From Streptomyces minutiscleroticus (GTDB taxonomy: Bacteria > Actinomycetota > Actinomycetes > Streptomycetales > Streptomycetaceae): 64,000 bases of DNA. Position numbers and translations under genes: made by a program. The stretch lies in NCBI RefSeq assembly GCF_014650875.1, contig NZ_BMVU01000022.1:62001-126000 (forward strand), in the 5' to 3' direction. How positions within the stretch are numbered: position 1 is the stretch's first letter; every line of letters starts with the position of its first letter. The notes under the pieces were generated by a model that was not told the origin of the DNA, ran no database searches, and saw nothing but the letters and a program-made list of their open reading frames with translations. Positions 57,354-64,000 of this stretch are shown here, piece after piece.

Positions 57354-58155
57354 CGGCCACCGCGCCGTACTGCGGCACCGGGGCGGCGGGGTCCGCCCCG
57401 GCACGCCACCGCGAGCACGACACCAGGCCCGGTTCGAGCAGCTCCAGCCCCTCGAAGAAGGAGGCGATGTCCGCGCCGCCGCGCGCCGTGATCGGGGGAA
57501 CCGCGTTCTCGTTCCAGAACTCCATGGCGGGGATCTGGCCCTCGCCGCCGATCCCGGCGTCGAACGTGGGGTGCGTCAGGGCGAGGAAGCTTCCGGAGGG
57601 GACCGCGGCCATGACCCGCCGCACGATGTCCCGGGCCTCGTCGGTGTCGAGCACGAAGTTGAGGATGCCCAGCATCATCACCGCGACGGGGCGGGCCGGG
57701 TCCAGGATCCGCGCGGCGCGTTCGAGGATGGCGTCCGGGTCCCGCACGTCGGCGTCGATGTAGTCGGTGACACCCTCGCGCGTGCCGGTCAGCAGGGTGC
57801 GGGCGTGCACGAGCACGACGGGGTCGTTGTCGACGTAGACGACCCGGGAGTCGGGCGCGATCCGCTGGGCGATCTCGTGGGTGTTGTCGACCGTGGGCAG
57901 TCCGGTGCCGATGTCGAGGAACTGCCGCACCCCGTGCTCGCCGGCGAGCAGGGCGACCGCCCGGCGCAGGAACGCGCGGTCCGCTCTGGCGACGTCCCGG
58001 ATGACCGGGAACACCGTGGCGACGTGCTCGCCGACCCGCTGGTCGACCTCGTAGTTGTCCTTGCCGCCGATCCAGTAGTTCCACACGCGGGCGTTGTGCG
58101 CCACGCCGGTGTTCAGCCGTGCGCTCCCGCCCGTCGGCGTGTGACTCCCGTTCAC
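57343..58155 (-). CDS. SAV2177-type (DUF574) SAM-dependent methyltransferase
   Basis: A 270-residue protein of the PF04672 family. LNTGVAHNARVWNYWIGGKDNYEVDQRVGEHVATVFPVIRDVARADRAFLRRAV is the signature N-terminus. The SAM site includes FLDIGTGLPTVDNTHEIAQRIAPDSRVVYVDNDPVVLVHAR, followed by YIDADVRDPDAILE and AVMMLGILNFVLDTDEARDIVRRVMAAVPSGSFLALTHP. Many paralogues are present in Streptomyces and their substrates are unknown. The GTG at 58155 has GGAAGGA upstream. The 3' end overlaps the EamA gene in the opposite strand by 11 bp. Confidence 0.92.
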   Translation of the reverse strand: MNGSHTPTGGSARLNTGVAHNARVWNYWIGGKDNYEVDQRVGEHVATVFPVIRDVARADRAFLRRAVALLAGEHGVRQFLDIGTGLPTVDNTHEIAQRIAPDSRVVYVDNDPVVLVHARTLLTGTREGVTDYIDADVRDPDAILERAARILDPARPVAVMMLGILNFVLDTDEARDIVRRVMAAVPSGSFLALTHPTFDAGIGGEGQIPAMEFWNENAVPPITARGGADIASFFEGLELLEPGLVSCSRWRAGADPAAPVPQYGAVAVKP

Positions 58156-58422
58156 GTCGTGTCCTTCCCTCGTCCGCCCTCTCGGCCGCACGGCCCTTCC
58201 CGCGTACGGCTGTCCCGCCCGCGGCCGTCGCCGTCATTGTGCCGCCCGGCGATCGCCCTGTCCCGGGAAAGAGGCCGTTGCGCGCGTCCGGCCCGGACGT
58301 CCCGGTGCGCACGGGCGCGGCAGCCCATTCGTGGGCGTGCCACGGGACTTGGCGGCGGCGCGGCGGGCCGCCCGCCGTAATCCGGCTGCGCCGCGGCGTC
58401 CCGTCTGCGAGAGTCGCACGCT

Positions 58423-58929
58423 GTGGGAGACGACAGTGTGAACGGTGACGGCGCGGTGAACGGTGTCGACGTGGTGGACGGTGACGGTGTGGAGCTTCGG
58501 CGCGCCGGCGGCCCCGACGCGGCCGGCATGGCCGACGTGTGGCTGCGCTCCTTCGCGGCCGCGCTGCCGACCGTGCGCCGCGCGCACGGCGACGACGAGG
58601 TGCGGGAGTGGTTCGCCGAGGTGGTCGTGGTCCGGCACGAGGCGTGGGTCGCGGTCGACGGGGACGCCGTGGTCGGCCTGATGGTGCTCGACGGCGCGGA
58701 GCTGGAGCAGCTCTATCTGGATCCTGCGTGGCGGGGGCGGGGCCTGGGGGACCGGTTCGTGGAGCTGGCCAAGCGGCGCGGACCGCAGGGTCTGGAGCTG
58801 TGGACGTTCCAGGTCAACGGCCCGGCACGGCGCTTCTACGAGCGGCACGGCTTCGTCGCCGTCGAGTGGACCGACGGGCGGGGCAACGAGGAGCGCGAGC
58901 CGGACGTGCGCTACGCGTGGCGGCCCTGA
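58423..58929 (+). CDS. GNAT family N-acetyltransferase
   Basis: A 168-residue acetyltransferase. The GNAT core reads VELRRAGGPDAAGMADVWLRSFA, EAWVAVDGDAVVGLMVLDGAELEQLYLDPAWRGRGLGDRFVELAKRR (the acetyl-CoA P-loop Q/R-x-x-G-x-G/A is RGRGLG) and LELWTFQVNGPARRFYERHGFVAVEWT. The start GTG at 58423 is followed by short VNGDGAVNGVDVVDGDG repeats that could be an unconserved extension, so a later start cannot be ruled out. It is divergent from the methyltransferase gene by 267 bp and stands alone. The substrate is unknown. Confidence 0.88.
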   Translation: MGDDSVNGDGAVNGVDVVDGDGVELRRAGGPDAAGMADVWLRSFAAALPTVRRAHGDDEVREWFAEVVVVRHEAWVAVDGDAVVGLMVLDGAELEQLYLDPAWRGRGLGDRFVELAKRRGPQGLELWTFQVNGPARRFYERHGFVAVEWTDGRGNEEREPDVRYAWRP

Positions 58930-59092
58930 GGGAGCGCCGCGCCCGGTGTCCTCGCGGGCCCTGCGGGCCTCTGCGGGCGGGCGGCGCCGGACGGCCGTGA
59001 AGGCCCGCGGGGCGGCCGCCCCGCAGCCGCAGAGCGGTCGCCGGACGGTCGCCGAGCAGCCGCCGGGCGATCGCCGGGTGGCCGCCGGGCGG

Positions 59093-59857
59093 TCACTTCG
59101 CGGGGCGCGACGGCGGCGGGGAGGTGTACGGCGGCAGCTGCGCCGGGCTCACGCGTTCGCCCAGCACTTCCGTCATGAACTGCACCAGCCAGCGCTGGGA
59201 CGGGCTGCGCGAGGACTCGTGCCGGGCGTAGAGGGCCACTTCGATCGGCTCGGTCTCGAAGGGGGGCCGCACCAGGCGCAGCCGGTGCGAGGCGGTGAAG
59301 ACCTCGCCGACGTACTCGGGGACGACGGCGATCAGGTCCGTCCGCTCCAGCAGGCAGGGGAGCATCGAGAAGCGCGTGGCCTCCACGGTCACACGGTCCA
59401 GGAGCCCGTGGGCGGCCAGCACGGCGCGCGGCACGGTGTGCCCGCTGGGGCCGAAGACCGTGGCGTGGTGCTCGGCCGCGAGGTCCGGCAGGGTGACCGA
59501 GTCGCCGCGGACGCGGGGGTGGTCGGCGGCGACCATGCCGACGTACCTCTCGTTGGAGAGCGGGATGCGGACGGTCCGGTGCGAGGTCGTCACCGGGGTG
59601 GCCACGAACGCGTCGAGGTCGCCGCGGCGCAGCTGCCCCTCGGCGTCGTCCACGTCGAGCGGGCGGGCCGTGAACGACGCCCGCGGCGCCCGCTCGCGCG
59701 CCGCCGCCGGCAGGCGGGGCAGCAGGGTCGCCTCGCCGAGGTCGGACAGGGCGAGGGTGAAGCCGCCCTCGTCGGCGTGGTCGTCGGGGCCGTCTCCGTC
59801 GGCCCGCTGGCCGACCGGTTCGGGCGCCGCCGCCTGACGCCTGAGCACATCGTTCAC
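59093..59857 (-). pseudogene. Truncated LysR-family regulator relic (effector domain only)
   Basis: The intact part (about residues 35-255) is a LysR effector-binding domain: FTLALSDLGEATLLPRLPAAARERAPRASFTARPLDVDDAEGQLRRGDLDAFVA, ERYVGMVAADHPRV, DLIAVVPEYVGEVFTASHRLRLVRPPFE, SPSQRWLVQFMTEVLGERV. The N-terminal helix-turn-helix (some 60-90 residues in the family) is missing. The sequence ahead of it is unrelated Arg/Pro-rich text. A strong terminator of the upstream gene (59860-59906) lies just before the only usable GTG at 59857. Without DNA-binding domain or promoter it looks like a decayed remnant after an upstream deletion. A fusion or short standalone product cannot be excluded. Confidence 0.75.
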
Positions 59858-59859
59858 GC

Positions 59860-59906
59860 CGTGCGGGCGGCGCGGCCGCACTGTCCGTGGCCGCGCCGCC
59901 CGCACG
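59860..59906 (-). terminator. Terminator of the GH43/AbfB operon
   Basis: A perfect 18-bp stem (arms 59860-59877 and 59889-59906, 11-base loop) lies 30 bp after the stop of the second GH gene. It isolates the LysR relic from upstream transcription. Confidence 0.85.
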
Positions 59907-59936
59907 CGTCGTACGCCGGCCGCCCCGCCGTACGGG

Positions 59937-61406
59937 TCAGGCCCAGGCGGTGACCGGGACGAAGGAGCTGTCCTGGCGGAACAGGTCGGTGGCGTCCGCC
60001 GGGTCCACGCGCAGTTGGTAGTCGTAGTGGCGCAGGTAGTACCCGGGGTAGTTGTACGACTCGAAGCGCACGGAGCCGGACGCCGTGCCGGTGCGGGCGA
60101 CGAACGTGGCGTCCCGGGCGAACACCGCCGAGCCGTCGTTCGCGTCGAAGCGGGCCCGGAAGTCCCAGTGGCGCAGGTACCTCCCCGACGCGTCCCGGAA
60201 GGAGAAGCCGTTCGCGTCGGCCAGGCCCGGCACCACGGCGAAGGCCGCCGCCTGCTTCTGGGCCGCGGTGCTGGAGGAGCTCACCACGGCCAGGTCGGCC
60301 GGCGACGACTGCTGCTGCCAGTAGCGGGTGGGGAAGTTGGCCGACCGGAAGGAGCGGGTGACCCCGGTCGGCAGACTCGGCCCGCCCGCGACCGTCTCCT
60401 TGACCGGGGTGAAGTGGCGCGCCGTGCCCGAGACGCCCGGGAGCCTGCGGGGCGCCGTCCAGGTCGCGAAGGTGTCGTGGCTGTCGCTGTAGTAGTAGCC
60501 GCCGTCGCCGTAGCCGTCGAAGAACATCCGCCAGGCGCCGTTGTCGAGTCGGACGAGCGCGGGCCCCTCGCGGGTGCCGCCCCAGCCCGCCCAGTCGCCC
60601 GTCCGCCGGATCGTGTACGGGCCGGTCAGGCCGGAGGCGGTGGCGTACTCGATGTACTTCGTCGTCTCGTTCTTGGGGAAGGCGTGGTACGTCGAGCCGA
60701 TCCGCACGACGAACGTGTCGATGTGGTTGGCGCCGATGCCCGCCAGCGCGACCGGTGAACTCCAGGAAGTGAGCGAAGAGTTGGTGGCCCGCAAGCGGTA
60801 CGGGACGAAGTTCCACTCGTTGTCCGTGGTGGAGCAGGACACGATGACGTTCACACTGCCGTCCGCGTCGACGAACCACTCGGGTGCCCACGCCCGGGAC
60901 AGGTTCGCGACCGGCACCGTGTGGTCGTACAGGAAGGTCCAGCCGACCCGGTCGGCGCTGCGCGCGAAGCCGATCGTGGTGCTGGGGTCCTGCCAGGTGC
61001 GCGTGGTGTAGGTGAGGTAGTAGAAGCCGTCGGTGTGCCTCAGGACGCTCGCGTCTCGGATCCGGCCCGCGGGCGGGGTGTACGCGGAGGCGCGGACCAG
61101 CCGGAAGTCGGTGGCGTCGTCGGACTGGTACACGTTGACGGTGCCGTCGTCGCTGTTCGGGAACGGGACGATCGTGTACCGGGTGGCGGACCCGCTCGGC
61201 GGCGCGGCCGCGGCGGCGGTGCCCGCGAGGCCGGGCAGTTCGCCGAGGAGCAGCGCCGAGGCGGGGACGGCGGTCAGGGCGCGCAGCAGGGTGCGGCGCG
61301 AGGGGGAGGGGGCGGGAGGACGGGCGGCTCCGTCCCGGTCCGGGGCGGTGGCGCCGGTGTCAGCGGCTTCGGGGGTGTCGGGAGTGGTGGCGTCCGGGCC
61401 GGGCAT
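59937..61406 (-). CDS. Tat-exported glycosidase-like protein with beta-propeller and AbfB (CBM42) domain
   Basis: A 489-residue exported protein. A twin-arginine signal (PSRRTLLRALTAVPASALLLG) lies at about 36-56, after an acidic N-terminal extension. A five-bladed propeller domain is marked by RIRDASVLRHTDGFYYLTYTTRTWQDPSTTIGFARS, SRAWAPEWFVDADGSVNVIVS and GTREGPALVRLDNGAWRMFF. The C-terminal 150 residues form an AbfB-type arabinose-binding beta-trefoil, with repeats such as SANFPTRYW, DASGRYLRHWDFRARFDANDGSAVF and ESYNYPGYYLRHYDYQLRVD. The catalytic part resembles GH43/62-like arabinanases; the exact family is uncertain. It is 44 bp downstream of the GH43 gene, forming an operon. Confidence 0.85.
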   Translation of the reverse strand: MPGPDATTPDTPEAADTGATAPDRDGAARPPAPSPSRRTLLRALTAVPASALLLGELPGLAGTAAAAAPPSGSATRYTIVPFPNSDDGTVNVYQSDDATDFRLVRASAYTPPAGRIRDASVLRHTDGFYYLTYTTRTWQDPSTTIGFARSADRVGWTFLYDHTVPVANLSRAWAPEWFVDADGSVNVIVSCSTTDNEWNFVPYRLRATNSSLTSWSSPVALAGIGANHIDTFVVRIGSTYHAFPKNETTKYIEYATASGLTGPYTIRRTGDWAGWGGTREGPALVRLDNGAWRMFFDGYGDGGYYYSDSHDTFATWTAPRRLPGVSGTARHFTPVKETVAGGPSLPTGVTRSFRSANFPTRYWQQQSSPADLAVVSSSSTAAQKQAAAFAVVPGLADANGFSFRDASGRYLRHWDFRARFDANDGSAVFARDATFVARTGTASGSVRFESYNYPGYYLRHYDYQLRVDPADATDLFRQDSSFVPVTAWA

Positions 61407-61450
61407 GTGCGGCTCCCCTCGGTACGGCCGGCCGTGGCGACGGCGCCGGC

Positions 61451-62941
61451 TCACTGGGTGTGGAAGGTGGCGTCGGCCCGGTCGGTCGCCGTGCCGAGGG
61501 CCTGGACGTACAGCAGGTGGCCGTAGTGGCGGAGGTAGCGGCCCGGGTGGTCGGACGACTCGTAGGAGACCCCGGCGGCGTCCGCGAGGCCCGTGCGGGC
61601 GTGGAAGGAGGCGTCGCCGCGGAACCGCGCCGACCCGTCGTCCTTCTCCACCCACACCTCGAAGTCCTTGTGCCGCAGGTAGTACCCCGGGAAGTTGGCC
61701 GACTCCAGCGACACCGTGGAGCCGCCCGCGAGACCGGCCACCGTGCGGAACTGCGAGTCGGCCAGCGGTGAGACGTCCGCGTCGGTACGGGCGCGGTACT
61801 CCCAGTGCCGCACGAAGCGGTCCGGGTAGTTGTACGAGGACAGCCGCACGGGAGTGACACCGTCGGCGACCGGGATGCCGAAGTCGGGTGTGCCGTCCGC
61901 CCGCCAGTACAGCTTCTGCACGCGGGTGCGGCGGTTGGGGTCGTTCAACGGGTCGCCGCTGATGTCCCGGTAGCCGCGGTCGTGGTAGACGAGGACGTCC
62001 GACCTCCCGTCCTCGGAGACCGTGAACGAGTTGTGCCCGGGGCCGTACTGGCCGGTGGCGGCGTTGCTGCGGAAGACGGGGTTCGCGGTCTTCGTCCACG
62101 ACGCCGCGTTCAGCAAATCCGCGGAGGCGGACGCGGTCAGCAGGCCCATGCAGTAGTTGGCGTCGGTGGCACTGGCGGAGAAGGCCAGGAACACCCTGCC
62201 GCCGCGCTGGATCACCGCCGGTCCCTCGTTGACGGTGTGTCCCACCGTCTCCCACGGGGCGGTCGGCCGGCTGATCATGACCGGGCTGCCCATGATGGTC
62301 CAGGGGTTCGCCATGCGGGCCAGGTAGAGGTTGGTGCCGTCGCCGACGGCCGGGTCGTTCTGCGCCCAGCACAGGTACCGCGTCCCGTTCACGACGAACG
62401 TCGTCGCGTCGAGCGAGAAGGTGTCGAGCGGCAGCACGATGCGGCCCCTCTCCGTCCAGGCGCCGGTCAGCGGGTTGGCGGCCGAGCACTCCAGGACGTA
62501 CGGGCGGATCCTCCACACGTCGTTCGCGGCGCCGGCGGCGAAGTACACGTACCACTTGCCGCCGATGAAGTGGATCTCCGGCGCCCAGATGTGGGCGCCC
62601 GCCTCGCCGCTGGTGTGCCGGGTCCAGACGGTCGTCTCGGCGGCCGTGGTCAGCCCCTGGATCGTGGTGGCCCGGCGCAGCACGATCCGGTCGTAGGCGG
62701 GGACGGTGGCGGTGAAGTAGTAGAAGCCGTCGGTGTGCTTCCAGATGTGCGGGTCGGCCCGCTGCTCGGCGAGGGTGTTGGTGTAGGTCACGGCGGGCGA
62801 GGCCGGGGCGGCGGCATGCGCGCTCCCGGTGGCGTGCGCGGTCCCGGCGGAGGCGCCGACGGCGCCGGCGGCCGCCGTACCGGCGATGAGGCCGAGGACC
62901 GTCCGGCGGCTGGGCGTCCCAGAAGCGGGTGCGGGGCTCAC
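61451..62941 (-). CDS. Tat-exported GH43 arabinofuranosidase with AbfB (CBM42) domain
   Basis: A 496-residue exported enzyme. The signal SRRTVLGLIAGTAAAGAVGASAGTAHA has a twin arginine. The GH43 propeller starts at ADPHIWKHTDGFYYFTATVPAYDRIVLRR (general-base Asp in DPH). It has HIWAPEIHFIGGKWYVYFAAG, SLDATTFVVNGTRYLCWAQND and HTVNEGPAVIQRGGRVFLAFSAS (a likely acid Glu in NEGPAV). The C-terminal AbfB trefoil has SSYNYPDRFVRHWEYRARTDADVSPLADSQF, ESANFPGYYLRHKDFEVWVEKDDGSARF and ESSDHPGRYLRHYGHLLYV. Related Streptomyces enzymes are exo-1,5-alpha-L-arabinofuranosidases with CBM42. The GTG at 62941 has GGGAG 6 bases upstream. It heads the operon. Confidence 0.92.
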   Translation of the reverse strand: MSPAPASGTPSRRTVLGLIAGTAAAGAVGASAGTAHATGSAHAAAPASPAVTYTNTLAEQRADPHIWKHTDGFYYFTATVPAYDRIVLRRATTIQGLTTAAETTVWTRHTSGEAGAHIWAPEIHFIGGKWYVYFAAGAANDVWRIRPYVLECSAANPLTGAWTERGRIVLPLDTFSLDATTFVVNGTRYLCWAQNDPAVGDGTNLYLARMANPWTIMGSPVMISRPTAPWETVGHTVNEGPAVIQRGGRVFLAFSASATDANYCMGLLTASASADLLNAASWTKTANPVFRSNAATGQYGPGHNSFTVSEDGRSDVLVYHDRGYRDISGDPLNDPNRRTRVQKLYWRADGTPDFGIPVADGVTPVRLSSYNYPDRFVRHWEYRARTDADVSPLADSQFRTVAGLAGGSTVSLESANFPGYYLRHKDFEVWVEKDDGSARFRGDASFHARTGLADAAGVSYESSDHPGRYLRHYGHLLYVQALGTATDRADATFHTQ

Positions 62942-63181
62942 GGGTTTCTCCCGGTGGGCTGGGCGGCGGAGGGCGGGACACCGGTGGTCGGGACGGCCAC
63001 GGACGTCCGGTATGTCGAACGAGGTTCGCAAGCTCGGCCAGAAGATAGGACTTGGACATGACCGCGTCAACGGTTCCGGCGTGCGCGCCCAGCACGGCGG
63101 TGAAGCGCGGCGGGCGCGGGCCGCACCGTCCGTGCCGCCCGCGCCCGGAATGCCGGTGAGGGGTGATCGCCCGCCGCCGGG

Positions 63182-64000
63182 TCAGTGCGCCCGCTGCCGC
63201 CGCGCCGCCATCACCGCGTAGACGATGACGCCGGCGAACAGGAACAGCACACCCTGGTACACCGCCGCGTACCCGGCGCCCGCGACGAGCCACAGCGAGA
63301 AGGCGGCCGCGACCGCCGCGACCACGAGGTCCCGCGCCAGCCGCCTCGGGTTCACCAGCTCGCGCCGCCCCGAGAGGAGGTGGAAGAGCTGGGCGGCGGT
63401 GGCCAGCAGATACGGCACGGTCGCGGTGAACGTGGTGACGAGGACCAGGATCTCGAAGACCTTCGCCGAGCCCGCCGTGTAGTTGTAGACGGTGAGCAGC
63501 GAGGCCAGGACGACGGTGACGCCGACGCCGACGGTGGGGACGCCGCGCCGGCGCCGCGCGAAGGCGGCGGGGAAGAGCCCGTCCTTGGCCGCGGCGTACG
63601 GGGTCTGGGCGCTGAGCAGCGTCCAGCCGTTGAGGCAGCCGGTCATCGACACCAGCGCGGCGAGCGCGACGGCCCAGCCGCCCCAGGCGCCGCCGAACAT
63701 GGCGTTCACGGCGTCCGAGAAGGGGGCGGTGGACTCCACCAGGCGGTCGTGCGCGACCGTGCCGAAGACGGACAGGGTGCCCAGCAGGTAGACGAGGGCC
63801 GCGCCCGCGGTGCCGACGACGGTGGCGCGTCCCACGTTGCGCCGGGGGTTCCTGACCTCGCCCGCGCTGACGGCGGCGGACTCCACGCCGAGGTAGGAGA
63901 AGAGCAGCAGGCCGGCGGCGGCGGACACCGCGCCGACGGAGCCGGTGCCGCTCGTGTTGAACGCGCCGAGGTTGTCCGGGTCGAAGAAGAACAGCCCGCC
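63182..64000 (-). CDS. APC-family amino acid/polyamine permease (5' end outside window)
   Basis: The last about 273 residues of a membrane permease. The frame stays open to base 64000, so the start lies beyond the window. Landmarks: FFFDPDNLGAFNTSG, LLLFSYLGVESAAVSAGEVRNPRRNVGRATVVGTAGAALVYLLG (a typical E-x-x-x-P-x-R-N-V motif after TM6), WTLLSAQTPYAAAKDGLFPAAFARRRRGVPTVGVGV, and a last pair of helices LVVAAVAAAFSLWLVAGAGYAAVYQGVLFLFAGVIVYAVMAARR. The family is APC (basic amino acid antiporter/permease-like, probably ArcD/AdiC type). No substrate is evident. It lies about 240 bp upstream of the GH43 gene on the same strand, probably as a separate unit. Confidence 0.9.
   Translation of the reverse strand, partial: GGLFFFDPDNLGAFNTSGTGSVGAVSAAAGLLLFSYLGVESAAVSAGEVRNPRRNVGRATVVGTAGAALVYLLGTLSVFGTVAHDRLVESTAPFSDAVNAMFGGAWGGWAVALAALVSMTGCLNGWTLLSAQTPYAAAKDGLFPAAFARRRRGVPTVGVGVTVVLASLLTVYNYTAGSAKVFEILVLVTTFTATVPYLLATAAQLFHLLSGRRELVNPRRLARDLVVAAVAAAFSLWLVAGAGYAAVYQGVLFLFAGVIVYAVMAARRQRAH

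Overview
The window is chromosomal DNA of a high-GC actinomycete, almost certainly a Streptomyces. The third codon positions are nearly all G or C. GTG and TTG starts are common, and many genes are joined by ATGA or GTGA overlaps. Several gene families are Streptomyces hallmarks: a conservon (cvn operon) with a CYP157 P450, SPW-repeat, DUF3618 and SAV2177-type methyltransferase proteins, a class F sortase with a PDTG substrate, and F420-type PPOX proteins. I see no insertion sequence, phage integrase, CRISPR array or rRNA.

Layout. 1-6.8 kb: the end of a large fused response-regulator/PAS/GAF/PP2C/HATPase protein with a coupled STAS antagonist, an APH-type kinase, then an envelope-stress-like series (YihY/BrkB, holin-like, DUF3618, small membrane proteins). 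6.9-18.3 kb: mixed metabolic genes (flavin reductase, RmlB-like dehydratase, an autoregulated TetR, SGNH hydrolase, GH15, a sulfite-oxidase-like Mo protein with its FNR partner, a second STAS protein, SPW protein, a carboxylate-amine ligase). 18.5-29.1 kb: a UvrA-like ABC ATPase, a CYP152-like P450, a classical P450, and the minus-strand conservon cvnABCD with a CYP157-type P450.

29.7-43.2 kb is the most striking part, a compact selenium island. It begins with a three-subunit formate dehydrogenase whose catalytic subunit has an in-frame UGA (Sec190) followed by a bacterial SECIS hairpin. A three-gene operon of unknown function follows on the other strand (acyl-CoA-dehydrogenase-like flavoprotein, PhnD-like binding protein, TusA-like/di-iron ferritin-like fusion). 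Then come selD, a Sec tRNA with anticodon UCA, selB and selA. All dedicated decoding components (SelA, SelB, SelD, tRNA-Sec) therefore sit beside one recognisable selenoprotein gene.

43.6-64 kb: a PPOX protein, a two-gene ABC exporter divergent from an orphan NarL-type sensor kinase, an OmpR-type two-component system divergent from a flavin-based electron-transfer operon (ferric-reductase-like protein, FMN-binding protein, ApbE), a sortase F pair, an ECF-like sigma factor with a putative membrane anti-sigma partner, a LysR/EamA pair, a methyltransferase, a GNAT protein, a truncated LysR relic, a two-gene Tat-exported GH43/AbfB arabinan-degrading operon, and the C-terminal part of an APC permease that runs off the window.

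Many intergenic gaps hold short degenerate tandem repeats (6-69 bp units) with a different unit at each locus, often directly abutting stop codons. Strong perfect hairpins separate several convergent genes.
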